In this document: piece by piece, positions 1 through 8,403 of the stretch
How the letters are laid out: each line of letters begins with the position of its first letter
Numbering within the stretch: the stretch's first letter is position 1
Assembly (NCBI RefSeq): GCF_028737315.1
Contig: NZ_JAQZAO010000003.1
Coordinates: 434,001 to 498,000, forward strand
Length of the DNA stretch: 64,000 bases
From: Actinomycetospora lemnae
Lineage (GTDB): Bacteria; Actinomycetota; Actinomycetes; Mycobacteriales; Pseudonocardiaceae
Reading direction: 5' to 3'
Position numbers and translations under genes: made by a program
Notes under the pieces: generated by a model
The model's input: the letters and a program-made list of their open reading frames with translations, nothing else
What the model was told of the DNA's origin: nothing
Database searches by the model: none

Positions 1-245
1 TCGACGAGCAGGTCCACGCCGGCGGCGCGTAGCCTCCACAGCGCTGACCGCAGGTTCCCGGCCGCTCGGAAGTCGTCAGCGTTGGGCCAGAGCGCCCCGG
101 CGGCGAGTCGCCGAGGAACGGGTGCGGGGCGCAGCGCTACGTAGGCGAGGAGTCTCTTACCGCCCTCCGGGATGGCCTTCAGGCATTCTCCGCTCTGGAG
201 GTACGGACCGACGAGAAGGTGTAGGTGCCACGGTGCCTCGTCCAC
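1..245 (-). CDS. SARP/AfsR-type transcriptional regulator, N-terminal part only (cut by window edge)
   Basis: Translated from GTG at 245, the first 80 or so residues include GGKRLLAYVALRPAPVPRRL and AAGNLRSALWRLRAAGVDLL. This matches the winged-helix DNA-binding start of actinobacterial SARP regulators, which normally continue into a bacterial transcriptional activation (BTAD) domain. That part lies beyond the left edge. The start is well fixed: GGAGGG lies six bases upstream of GTG, and an in-frame stop occurs about 30 bases further upstream. SARP proteins bind direct repeats just upstream of a -10 box and activate transcription, often of secondary-metabolite or accessory genes. A repeat of exactly that architecture lies at 280-311, suggesting autoregulation. 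The target genes cannot be told from this window. Confidence 0.8.
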   Translation of the reverse strand, partial: MDEAPWHLHLLVGPYLQSGECLKAIPEGGKRLLAYVALRPAPVPRRLAAGALWPNADDFRAAGNLRSALWRLRAAGVDLLV

Positions 246-279
246 GTCGAACCCTCCGTTTCCGTGAGCGCCTCAGACA

Positions 280-311
280 CTATTACGCACGACCCGTCAC
301 GTCGCTGTCAC
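280..311 (-). promoter_or_regulatory. Candidate SARP operator and -10 box upstream of the SARP gene
   Basis: On the minus strand two heptamers, GTGACAG (311-305) and GTGACGG (300-294), repeat with an 11-bp period. Eight bases separate the second from TAATAG (285-280), a possible -10 hexamer. Known SARP operators have this geometry: heptamer direct repeats with 11-bp spacing, ending 8 bp before the -10 element, in place of a -35 box. The start codon of the SARP gene is about 35 bases downstream. The geometry is read directly; binding is inference. Confidence 0.45.
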
Positions 312-317
312 GAATAT

Positions 318-539
318 TCACCCTTCCGGAGCATGTCGATCACTTTCACTCTCACCGAGAGCAAATTGGACGAGGAACCTCCTGACAGTCAGCACCGCCT
401 CGAAGAGGTTGGTGACGTGGAAGACGTTGGTGTCGTCACGAAGGGTGTTCGGAACGGTGCGGATGGTGAAATACAAATGTTCATCGTGGCGTTCCACGCG
501 AACGATGCACACAGCTTGCCCACCCTCTCTTGCGCTCAT
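318..539 (-). CDS. Small hypothetical protein (73 aa)
   Basis: The frame from ATG 539 gives a compact 73-residue protein with a beta-strand-like start (residues about 8-25, AVCIVRVERHDEHLYFTIRT) followed by a helical stretch (FEAVLTVRRFLVQFAL). Short proteins of this general shape are common near actinobacterial regulators, but I cannot name a family. It lies directly upstream of the SARP gene on the same strand, with the candidate SARP operator in the 72-bp gap, so the two are probably separate transcription units. The ribosome-binding site is weak. The frame stays open further upstream, but that extension looks like low-complexity Arg/Ala sequence, so I chose the internal ATG. Confidence 0.5.
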   Translation of the reverse strand: MSAREGGQAVCIVRVERHDEHLYFTIRTVPNTLRDDTNVFHVTNLFEAVLTVRRFLVQFALGESESDRHAPEG

Positions 540-781
540 CCGGAGAGCCTGCCGTGCAGCCGTCACAAGACCGTTGCCTCGGTGCCGATCCGCCTCGGTA
601 CCTGCTGCGGATGCCGAGCACCGCGGTCGAGGCACGAGGTCGGATCGCAGCGCGCGATCGCCGGTCAGGGTGTCCGATGTGATCCTCGATCGCGACGGCG
701 CCTCGTCCAGGCGTCGTCGAGCGGCGACCCGGATTGCGGGTGCGCCTCAAGCGCCATCGTCGGGGACCTCGTCGTCTCGCG

Positions 782-3391
782 TCACGTCTTGCGAACAGCG
801 CCGGTGAAGCCGGCGATGAACAATGCCGCAAAGCCCCAAGCCGCGAGTTGGAGCACCCAGGTGCTGATCACCAACGTCGTCGCGCTCGCACTCCCCGCAT
901 CGGGGTTGATCACGCAACGGTCCCTGGGCTTGGTGGTCGATCCGAACAGGGGGGTGCCCAAGTCGAGCCCAGCCCCGACCCGCTCCAGGACGGAGCAGGA
1001 CTGATGGGCCACGCCGGGCAGTGGTGGGCGGATGAGGGCACCGACGTGGCCGAGCACGGTCGAGAGGACCGCGGAGAGAACGAACACCGCGATCAGCCCG
1101 TACAGGGCCCGCCAGGGCTTCCATCCGTAGCCCAGCATCCATCCGGTGAACGTCGCCCACGCCTTCTCGGACCACGAGAGACGGCCTCGATGGATCTGGT
1201 CTCGGCGCTGGGCGATCAAGATGTCGCGCACATCGCGGTCGTGACCTGCCGCCCGGTACGCCGCGGCCAACTGCTGGTAGGGCTGGGCCGCGTATCCCGG
1301 CGTCCTGGAGCCCAGCAACGTGAGCCACCACCGCACATCGTCCGGGCGGGGGATACCCGTGTAAGTTGCTCCGTCCAGGTTCCATTGCTCGGTGCTCTCG
1401 GTCGACCCGTCGAGCCGCAACGTTTCGAGCTTGGCGCCACGGAGCGAGATGACCGCCCCACAGCCCCCGTGTCCCGGGAATCCGCCATCCAGGATTGATC
1501 CACCGCTCACGTGTATACCATCGGCCACCAACGCCGGCCCGGACTTGTTGACCATCTCCGCGCCTTGGCAGTTGAGCTGACCGGTGATGTGCGCACTTAG
1601 TAATCGCACCGCGCCGTCCTGTCCGCTGCCGTGAGCGGAGAATCCGCTGTCCAGGGCCACTTCGCGGCTGACCTGGAGCCCGTCGGCGGTCAACGCGGGT
1701 CCGGAATCGTTGACCAGCTCCGCGCCTCGGCAGATGAGCTGGCCGTCGATGTGGGCCCCGAGCAGCCTCACAGCGCCCTTCTCACCGCTGCCGCGCGCAG
1801 TGAATCCACAGTCCATGGCCACCAATTGGCTGACCTTGAGCCCGTCGGCGGTCAACGCGGGTCCGGAGTCGTTGACCACTTCCGCGCTGCGGCAGTTGAG
1901 CTGGCCGGTGATCCGCGCTCCGGACAGCCGTACCGCGCCGTTCTCGCCCACTCCTCGCGCTCTGACGCCCTGGAGGATCACGTCGCGGGTGACCTGGATT
2001 CCGTCAGCGAGGAGCGCGGGCCCGGAGTCGTTGACGAGCTCAGCATCCTGGCAGTTGAGCTGGCCGGCGATGTTTGCCCCGGGCAGCCGCACCGCGCCGT
2101 TCTCGCCGCTTCCGTGCGCCGTGAAGCCGAGTAGGATCACGTCGCTGCCCACCTGGAGCCCGGGGGCAGATATGGCTGGCCCGCACTCGTTCACGAGCTC
2201 CACCCCTTCACAGCTGAGCATCTCGATGATGTGCGCGCCCGTCAGCCCCACGGCGCCGTCCTTACCGGATCCGTGCGCCCTGAACTCTTTACTGAGCAGC
2301 ACGGCGCTGCCGACCCGGCTCAAGGGCGCGGTCAACGCCGGCCCAGAATCGTTGACCAGCTCCGCACGATCACAGACGAGCGCCCCGCCGATACGCGCTC
2401 GCGACAACCCCACCGCGGGGCGCTTGCTGGCCCCTGACGCTGAGAACTCCGTGGTCAGGAACACGTCGCCACCGACCTGGACACCGTCGGCGGACAGCGC
2501 TGGTCCGGACTTGTTGACCAGCTGCGCGCCGGCGCAGACCAGGCTGCCGACGATGTTCGCTGGGTTCAGCAGCACTGCGCCGTTCTCACCGCTTCCTCGC
2601 GCGATGAGCTCGGCAGCGAGGACGACGTCGCGGCCTACGTGCACTCCGGTGGCGTCCAGCGCCGGGCCGGATTCGTTGACGAGTTCCGCCTCCCGGCACC
2701 ATAGCTCGCCGGTGATCCGCGCACCGCGCAGCCTCACGGCGCTGGCCATGCCCGCTCCAAGCGCCGAGAAGCCGCCACTGAAGCTCACCTCCCCAGTGAT
2801 CTCGGCCCGGTCAGCGACGAGCGCAGCTCCAGACTCGTTGACCAGCTTCGAACCGGAGCAGTTAAAGTCGCCCTCTATACGCGCCCCCGCCAAGCTGACG
2901 GCGAAAGTGTCTGTAGCGGTCGTCGTCAGGACGCTGCTCGTAAGGTGCAGGTCGTCGTCCAGACGGATGCCCGCTGCGTTAAGAGCTGAGCTATAGATGG
3001 TGCTGACGCAGCATCTATGCAGCGCCAGGTGGGGCAGGTGCGCGGCCTGGGCGGTCACGCCTTCGTCGAGGCGACAATCGACCAGGGTGAGGGGGACGGT
3101 TGCACTGAGTTGGTCGAGATCGAGGCGACCGACGATGCGCGCTCCGCGCAACTGCACGCCGCGCGGGTCAACCGTTTCCTGATCAGGCAGACCACGGCCC
3201 AACAGTAGTGCGCGCAGGTCCTCGGCATCGAGATCGTGATCTCGCCCCCACTCGCGCATGGCCGCTTCCCCTACAGGGACGTGCCATTCGTAGTCTGGGA
3301 CCAGATTGAGCCATTCGCCTGCGATGAGCTGCGTTACCAGGCGATCGCGCACCGAACGCGGACGGCAGACGTCATACGGGTCGTTGCTCAT
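782..3391 (-). CDS. Large repeat protein with C-terminal membrane segments (pentapeptide-like; often labelled membrane-associated oxidoreductase)
   Basis: The protein has 869 residues starting at ATG 3391, with AGAGGAA upstream. Residues about 190-660 consist of about nine tandem units of 53-55 residues with a core like LVNDSGPALTADGLQV and LRGARITGQLNC, consistent with a beta-helical pentapeptide-like solenoid. The C-terminal 170 residues hold a GYGWKPWR motif, a hydrophobic segment (LYGLIAVFVLSAVLSTVLG), a soluble loop and a second hydrophobic segment near the end. The GYG-x-x-PWR motif before a membrane helix is also seen, slightly changed, in the divergently placed protein at 4139-6139. 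Databases tend to call such proteins membrane-associated oxidoreductases, but I see no nucleotide- or cofactor-binding motif. The function is unknown; the layout suggests a membrane-anchored scaffold or channel-like protein. Confidence 0.7.
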   Translation of the reverse strand: MSNDPYDVCRPRSVRDRLVTQLIAGEWLNLVPDYEWHVPVGEAAMREWGRDHDLDAEDLRALLLGRGLPDQETVDPRGVQLRGARIVGRLDLDQLSATVPLTLVDCRLDEGVTAQAAHLPHLALHRCCVSTIYSSALNAAGIRLDDDLHLTSSVLTTTATDTFAVSLAGARIEGDFNCSGSKLVNESGAALVADRAEITGEVSFSGGFSALGAGMASAVRLRGARITGELWCREAELVNESGPALDATGVHVGRDVVLAAELIARGSGENGAVLLNPANIVGSLVCAGAQLVNKSGPALSADGVQVGGDVFLTTEFSASGASKRPAVGLSRARIGGALVCDRAELVNDSGPALTAPLSRVGSAVLLSKEFRAHGSGKDGAVGLTGAHIIEMLSCEGVELVNECGPAISAPGLQVGSDVILLGFTAHGSGENGAVRLPGANIAGQLNCQDAELVNDSGPALLADGIQVTRDVILQGVRARGVGENGAVRLSGARITGQLNCRSAEVVNDSGPALTADGLKVSQLVAMDCGFTARGSGEKGAVRLLGAHIDGQLICRGAELVNDSGPALTADGLQVSREVALDSGFSAHGSGQDGAVRLLSAHITGQLNCQGAEMVNKSGPALVADGIHVSGGSILDGGFPGHGGCGAVISLRGAKLETLRLDGSTESTEQWNLDGATYTGIPRPDDVRWWLTLLGSRTPGYAAQPYQQLAAAYRAAGHDRDVRDILIAQRRDQIHRGRLSWSEKAWATFTGWMLGYGWKPWRALYGLIAVFVLSAVLSTVLGHVGALIRPPLPGVAHQSCSVLERVGAGLDLGTPLFGSTTKPRDRCVINPDAGSASATTLVISTWVLQLAAWGFAALFIAGFTGAVRKT
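1500..2880 (-). repeat. Tandem 159-165-nt coding repeats, about nine units
   Basis: Within the gene at 782-3391, the codons for L-V-N-[DEK]-S-G-P-A-L recur at a period of about 162 bases (near 1545, 1707, 1869, 2029, 2189, 2350, 2511, 2677 and 2838). The units are similar enough in nucleotide sequence to recombine, so the copy number may vary between strains. Confidence 0.75.
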
Positions 3392-4138
3392 GAAGCAGAG
3401 GGTTCCTCTACCTTGAAGGCCTCGGGCAGTGTAGCTGTCATCAGCCCCCCACGCGGTACACCTGCTTCTTGCCAGATTATTCGCGCGGGCCGAGAACGGC
3501 GCCAGCAGTTCCACCTGAACAGTCCAGTGTCTCGCGGGTACGAGAGGCGCCAAGTCGCCGGTTGACTGCTCTCCGTGCTCCGGCTGTCACCATAAGTGGA
3601 TCGTGGTGGGTTCACGCAGATTCGATGACTGAGCCGGTACGCGCACCGTCGATCTTGATCTGTGGATGGTAGCGCTCGCCGAAGTTGATGTAGCGATTCG
3701 AGTTGTTGGTCAACGTCACGACCACTCGTACGACTCGAGCGGCTCCTTCCTCGCCGGCCGCGCTCGACGACAGTTGGTACGGCTCGGGTGAGGCGGCGGT
3801 TGCGGTGAGTCCCTCGCCGATGGAGGGTGTCGCCGAAGGTGGCTGCGGGCCGGGCCGCCGTGCTCGGCGCGCTCCACAGGATTGCGGATGCGCGTACTCG
3901 GCCTCCAATTGCTCCAGTCGACGCCGAGCGCTGCGGATGTATGTTCGTCAGACGAAGGGCCCCGTACAAAGCCCGTGAAGGACCTGCCAGACTTAGAGGC
4001 TTGCCCGCTCGCTAGGAGCGGCTTCTTGTTAGGTACCACCCGTGGTTGCGAAGCTCAACCGATGCTTGCCAATCTAGTGGTCGATGTATGGGCACGGGGG
4101 CCCGCACAGTGTGGGACGTCGGAGGTGCGGAGACAGTC
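3392..4138. other. Gap between divergent repeat-protein genes with only gene remnants
   Basis: Apart from the short remnant at 3612-3908, no intact gene is convincing here. Open frames of 60-190 codons exist but read as Arg/Ser/Ala-rich shadow sequence. Promoters for both divergent flanking genes should lie at its two ends. The plus-strand gene has GGAG six bases before its ATG at 4139. Confidence 0.5.
3612..3908 (-). pseudogene. Remnant of a secreted DUF4352-like beta-sandwich protein
   Basis: The last 42 codons of this minus-strand frame read as a plausible beta-sandwich fragment, with VVRVVVTLTNNSNRYINF then QIKIDGARTG before a stop. This resembles the immunoglobulin-like DUF4352 domain of actinobacterial lipoproteins and secreted proteins. 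The preceding residues are low-complexity and carry no signal peptide or lipobox. The domain also stops well before its usual end. I read it as a decayed fragment; the family assignment is tentative. Confidence 0.35.
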
Positions 4139-6139
4139 ATGGAAGATGATGAGTTTGAGCCCCGATCTCCAGCCGAGGTGCAGTTGGTCGATCTTGCTCG
4201 AAATTCGGTGAGATCAGGGGACGAGGCTCGTGCTCTGTGGTGGTCCCAGGACGATACCATCAATGTCGTCGAGATGGACGGGTGGGGCGAGGACCGCGTC
4301 GTGAGGGCCTCAATTCTTGAGGCGATGTTGGGCGGGTACTACCTCGATCTCCCGCCAGTTGCCGAGATATATCTCAAGGGTGCAGTAATCCAGGGCGAAC
4401 TCAGCCTGCTCGGTTCGAGGCGGCCGCCCGGCGCGAAAATTCGACTAGAATCCTGTCGTGTCGACGGCCTCGTTACAGCTCCGTCAAACAGCCTTGGCAG
4501 AGTTGAATTCGATGGGTCGCGTTTCACGAGGGCGGTCGATCTAACGCTGACTGAGTTTCACCAAGACGTGTCTTTTCGGTATGCGACCTTTGTGCAACCA
4601 TGTGTCTTCAAAGGCGCAACTTTCAAAGGCCAAGCAGACTTCCGAGACGCCTCTTTCCACAGCGTCGACTTCTCGAGGGCGGTGTTCGAACGAGGCTTTT
4701 ATTTTTGTAGAAGCACTGTGATTGGCGCCTCAGTGTTCGCAAGCTCCACCTTTGCAAGAGGTGCGGATTTCACCTCCTGTTCGTTTTCGGGCCCAGCCCG
4801 CTTCGTAGATGCCTTGGCCGGCACCTTCACCAACGTGGAGGCGGGTGTGTGGTATGGCTTTCGGTTCGACGACGCGCAGTTCTACGCGTCGACGGTTGGG
4901 CCTTGGGTAGCAGAACATATCAGTCTGACTGGAGCTACTTTTCATTCGAGATGCCGGCTGGAGCTTGCAGCCTCCATGCTCGTGGCGAATAGCCTTCAGG
5001 CCAAGGAGGGTATCCATTTAGTTGTCAGGTCGGACGAGCTCCGGCTCGCAGATGCTCAGTTCCTCAAGCCGAGTATCGTCGCCGCAGGAGAGCGAGCGCC
5101 AGGTAGGTGGTCCGAGTTTCGGGAGGCCGGGCCGATGCGCGATCCCGAGTTGCGTCACGAGTTGCGCGTGGAGCTAGCAAAGAAGTTTGGAGAGCGCTCG
5201 AGCCCGAAGAATCAGGTCTTCTCCTTGAGTGGCGCTCTAGTGAGTGATCTCGTTCTCGAGGGGATTGATCTGTCCAATTGTGCCTTCTTTGGAGTGCACG
5301 GGCTGGACGAGATTCGTTTGGATAGTTCGTGCTCGTTTGGGCGGCCGCCAGTCTGGACGATTGGTCGCTGGTCCGTGTCCCCCTACTCCCAGCGACGGGT
5401 TCTATCTGAGGAAGCGCACTGGCGCTCAACACATACGCGGCGTTGGCCGAACCCAAAGATCGATGTACCTGTAGCGGGTGCGCCGGAAGGTTACTTCCGT
5501 AGCCTGGGACGTTGGCCGCAAACTCACCGCCGTGTCCTTCAGCCTACTCAGGTGGCTGGAATCTACCGGAATTTGCGAAAGAGCTTGGAGGATTCGAAGG
5601 ATGAGCCAGAAGCGGCTGACTTCTACTATGGGGAGATGGAGATGCGACGATTGTCCGCGCGACGACCTCGTGGGCGCCACTCCAGCTCTAGGCTTGAGAA
5701 CGATGGAGTCGAGCAGGTCCCATCGAGATCCGAGCGCTGGCTGCTAGCAGCTTACTGGGTGATATCTGGTTACGGACTGAGAGCATCTCGGGCAATTTTG
5801 GCGTACGCTGTCCTTATCGTAGTGTGCGCGGTTCTATTTACGAACCAAGCCTTTGCCAGGCTGGCTCCGACTCCTGATCGTATCTCCTCAGTCAATGTCG
5901 AGACGGGGGAGATCGCCTACGCTCCGGGGGTGGAAAGGACTGGCGAGCGGGGGCAGATATCGTTTGCTGAATCCCTGGAATTCTCCGTGCGAGAGAGTCT
6001 CGCCCTACTGCGATTACCGGGAAATCCGTCGATAATCACCGTTGGGACTGGGACGGTTCTGGACATGCTGCTGCGGCTACTCGGCCCGCTCCTCTTAGGC
6101 CTCGGTGCGCTTGCTGTACGAGGACGAACAAAGAGATAG
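4139..6139 (+). CDS. Pentapeptide-repeat protein with C-terminal two-helix membrane domain
   Basis: The protein has 666 residues. Residues about 75-230 contain pentapeptide-type A(D/N)LXX-like runs, such as FKGATFKGQADFRDASFHSV and SSTFARGADFTSCSFSGPAR, predicting a right-handed beta-helix. The C-terminal region carries ISGYGLRASR followed by a hydrophobic helix (ILAYAVLIVVCAVLF), a loop of about 60 residues, a re-entrant-like stretch (SVRESLALLRLPG) and a final hydrophobic helix. This helix-loop-helix order resembles the two-helix ion-channel domains fused to some pentapeptide proteins, but no TVGYG selectivity filter is present. ATG 4139 was chosen because GGAG lies six bases upstream and residues before it are not conserved-looking. 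The gene is visibly less GC-rich than the backbone, consistent with horizontal transfer. It is divergent from a protein with a matching architecture. Confidence 0.7.
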   Translation: MEDDEFEPRSPAEVQLVDLARNSVRSGDEARALWWSQDDTINVVEMDGWGEDRVVRASILEAMLGGYYLDLPPVAEIYLKGAVIQGELSLLGSRRPPGAKIRLESCRVDGLVTAPSNSLGRVEFDGSRFTRAVDLTLTEFHQDVSFRYATFVQPCVFKGATFKGQADFRDASFHSVDFSRAVFERGFYFCRSTVIGASVFASSTFARGADFTSCSFSGPARFVDALAGTFTNVEAGVWYGFRFDDAQFYASTVGPWVAEHISLTGATFHSRCRLELAASMLVANSLQAKEGIHLVVRSDELRLADAQFLKPSIVAAGERAPGRWSEFREAGPMRDPELRHELRVELAKKFGERSSPKNQVFSLSGALVSDLVLEGIDLSNCAFFGVHGLDEIRLDSSCSFGRPPVWTIGRWSVSPYSQRRVLSEEAHWRSTHTRRWPNPKIDVPVAGAPEGYFRSLGRWPQTHRRVLQPTQVAGIYRNLRKSLEDSKDEPEAADFYYGEMEMRRLSARRPRGRHSSSRLENDGVEQVPSRSERWLLAAYWVISGYGLRASRAILAYAVLIVVCAVLFTNQAFARLAPTPDRISSVNVETGEIAYAPGVERTGERGQISFAESLEFSVRESLALLRLPGNPSIITVGTGTVLDMLLRLLGPLLLGLGALAVRGRTKR

Positions 6140-6385
6140 ATGACGAACCCTGGAGGGTTCGGGCTGCTCGAGCGCGATCCGTGCCCGTATCTGGGCGGGG
6201 AGGCGGTCCTCCACGGCTCCTACCTGAGCCGGAGTGGCGTTCGCCAGGATCAGCCCTCGCTGTCTCAGGTCGCGAAGCAGGTCTGCCGTGGCCAATTGAC
6301 CGCTGGCTTGCGCAGTGAGTGCAGCTTTGTACGCGACCTCGACGACCTCGACGACCGAGGGGTTTCCAGTCGGTCCATTCCGCAA
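6095..6385 (-). pseudogene. Probable gene fragment, convergent with the pentapeptide gene
   Basis: The frame below 6385 contains a protein-like helical stretch (NPSVVEVVEVAYKAALTAQA, then TADLLRDLRQRG) that ends 45 bases inside the convergent upstream gene. No proper start is present: the first codon available is TTG without a ribosome-binding site. Just upstream, other frames carry sequence that looks like the missing N-terminal part (for example LQFLLSALVLQLARG and GPILVRF). This suggests one or more frameshifts near 6385. I do not recognise the family. Confidence 0.35.
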
Positions 6386-6699
6386 AGCGCACGAGGATCG
6401 GTCCCGCGGGCGAGTTGGAGGACGAGCGCGCTGAGGAGGAACTGCAGGCGTAGGCCGACCGCTCCCGCCTCGGCGTCAGCACCCCGCGCTCCCGCCACCG
6501 GCGGAGACGGTTCTAGACCGTGAGCCGACAGGTGCAAGGTCTCTCGCGAAGCGCCCGCCCAGGCCGCGTTAGGGCCGGACTCGCCGACGCATGGTCCCGC
6601 TGGAGGTGGTCGCCATGCAACCGCCAGCGCTTACCTACACGTCGGGTGGCGAAGGACTGGCCCCGGGGCGCCTGAGTGGTGTGTCGGCGTGAAGCTCCC

Positions 6700-7008
6700 C
6701 TAAGTTGAGAGTTCTGGATTCGACATCCGAACGCGACCTGATGGTGAAATCGGCGTAGCTCTCAGCCTCAGCGGAGCGATGGCTCGACGCGCCCGATGCG
6801 CGCCCGGGGCCGCGCGGCAGTGGGCCTGCGGCGCGAGATCGACGCCGCTGCGCGGCGCGGTCTGGTGTGCCCCGGCGAGCTTGATCGGGCCGCTCTCCCG
6901 GTAGTAAGTGCCCCAGACCTGCAGGAACGGCGCGTCGGGCGGGGGCTGGGGGACGTCCCCCTGATGCGGTGATCGGGATTGGCTTCCCACGCATCGAGGG
7001 GGACGTCC
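6700..7008 (+). ncRNA. Non-coding left flank of the IS110-type element; possible bridge-RNA (seekRNA) region
   Basis: About 300 GC-rich, gene-free bases precede the IS110-type transposase. IS110-group elements are known to encode a structured guide RNA (bridge RNA) in the non-coding end next to the transposase start. An 11-bp direct repeat, GGGGGACGTCC, occurs at 6948-6958 and 6998-7008, the latter just before the start codon. I cannot fold the region or define the ends without computation. The call therefore rests on family knowledge and position only. Confidence 0.25.
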
Positions 7009-8403
7009 GTGCCGAACGCTAGCGGTCTTTCGCGGGGTGATCGGAATCGGAACAAGCGCCTGGACCGGCTGCGGGCGCTCGTGCCGGCGACGAACGCGGT
7101 GCTGGGCATCGACCTCGCCGACCGCAAGCAGGCAGCGGCGCTGACCGACCACGACTCGCGGGTGCTGGCCCGACGCCGCGCGGTGTGCCGGGCCTGGGAG
7201 CTCGGCCCGGTGCTCGACTGGGCGGTTGAGCAGGCCCAGGCCGCGGGCTTCTCGTCGGTGACGGTGGCGTGCGAGGCCACCGGGCACCGCTGGCAGGTAC
7301 TCGAGAAGCTCGCCGCGGAGCGCGGCCTGAACATGGTGTGTGTGCAGAGCCTGCTGGTGTGGCGGGCCCGGGAGGGCGAGGACCTGACCTGGGACAAGTC
7401 CGACCCGAAGGACGCGATGCTGATCGCTCGGTTGACCACCCAGCTGCGCTGCTACGAGCCCGAGACCAGTGACGGCACCTGGTCGCGGCTGCGCCAGCTC
7501 GGCGCCCGCCGGCGCCGGCTGCTCACCGAGTCCACCGCGTGTGGCCAGCAGCTGCGTGACCTGCTCGAGTGCGTGTGGCCCGCGGCGCTGGAGGCGGCGA
7601 AGCGCCCGTTGGAGTCCGCGTCGTGGTGCGCGGCGATCGCGGTGGTCCTCGCTCGCGCCGGCGACGGCGACCTGTCCGCGGTGCGGCGGATGGGCCAGGC
7701 GCGGTTCGTCGCGGCGGTGGGTCACGAGCTATCGGCGTGGGGTTCGACGCGGTCGTGTCGGCGCATCGTGGAGGCCGTCTTCGCCGCGACCGATGATGCC
7801 GTCGGGCTGGTCGCTCATCGGCGCGGGACGTTGGAGCGGGCCGGGTTCGTGATCGCCGACTGGCGCGAGGTCCACGCCCGACGCACCGAGGTCGAGACGC
7901 GGATGCTGGGGGTGCTCGACGAGCTCGAGCTCACCGAGCTGGTCGGCTCGATCCCGGGAGTGTCGGTGCTCGGGGCGGCGGCGGTGCTGGCCGAGTGCGG
8001 GAACCCGGCGCGGTTCCCCACCCCGCGGGCGCTGGTCAAGCACGCCGGGCTCTGCCCGCGCGAGGACTCCAGCGGCGAGCACCGCGGTCACTCCCGACTC
8101 TCCGGGCGCGGGCGACCCGAGCTGCGCACGGCGGCGTGGCGGGCCACGTGGGGCGCCCAGCACGCCAACCCGGTGCTGCGCGCGCGTCATGAGCACCTGA
8201 CCACCCGCGAGCACAACCGTCTGGCCGGGATGCAGGCCCGCGCGGCCTGCGCGGCGACGCTGCTGCGCTGGCTGCACGTCGTGGTCGTGCGCCGCGTCCC
8301 CTGGGACCCCGACGTCGCCGCCGGCCGGCGACCTCAGCCCGTCGCCGTCGCTGCGGGCGCTTGCGTCGGCGCGCCCCCGGAGAAGGTGATCAGCGCCGCC
8401 TGA
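7009..8403 (+). CDS. IS110-family transposase (DEDD recombinase)
   Basis: The protein has 464 residues with both IS110 domains. The N-terminal DEDD RuvC-like domain shows GIDLADRKQ, CEATGHRWQVLEKL and DKSDPKDAMLIARL, giving the four acidic residues. The C-terminal Transposase_20 domain shows LVGSIPGVSVLGAAAVLAEC and AGLCPREDSSGEHRG, including the SSG segment where the nucleophilic serine is expected. IS110 recombinases excise and insert by way of a circular intermediate, directed by a bridge RNA. GTG 7009 is preceded by a GAGGGGG purine run six bases upstream; an alternative TTG start at 6979 would add ten residues. The gene appears intact. IS110 elements usually lack clear terminal repeats, and I could not place the exact element ends. 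Confidence 0.85.
   Translation: MPNASGLSRGDRNRNKRLDRLRALVPATNAVLGIDLADRKQAAALTDHDSRVLARRRAVCRAWELGPVLDWAVEQAQAAGFSSVTVACEATGHRWQVLEKLAAERGLNMVCVQSLLVWRAREGEDLTWDKSDPKDAMLIARLTTQLRCYEPETSDGTWSRLRQLGARRRRLLTESTACGQQLRDLLECVWPAALEAAKRPLESASWCAAIAVVLARAGDGDLSAVRRMGQARFVAAVGHELSAWGSTRSCRRIVEAVFAATDDAVGLVAHRRGTLERAGFVIADWREVHARRTEVETRMLGVLDELELTELVGSIPGVSVLGAAAVLAECGNPARFPTPRALVKHAGLCPREDSSGEHRGHSRLSGRGRPELRTAAWRATWGAQHANPVLRARHEHLTTREHNRLAGMQARAACAATLLRWLHVVVVRRVPWDPDVAAGRRPQPVAVAAGACVGAPPEKVISAA

Noticed and set aside
225-1004. Plus-strand open frames of 130-260 codons over the left end
   Set aside because: They lie opposite the SARP, the 73-residue gene and the 3' end of the repeat-protein gene, and read as Arg/Ser/Pro-rich shadow sequence without start signals.
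1631-2996. Long plus-strand frames across the tandem repeats
   Set aside because: They are antisense shadows of the repeat gene; the apparent protein repeats only mirror the coding repeats on the minus strand.
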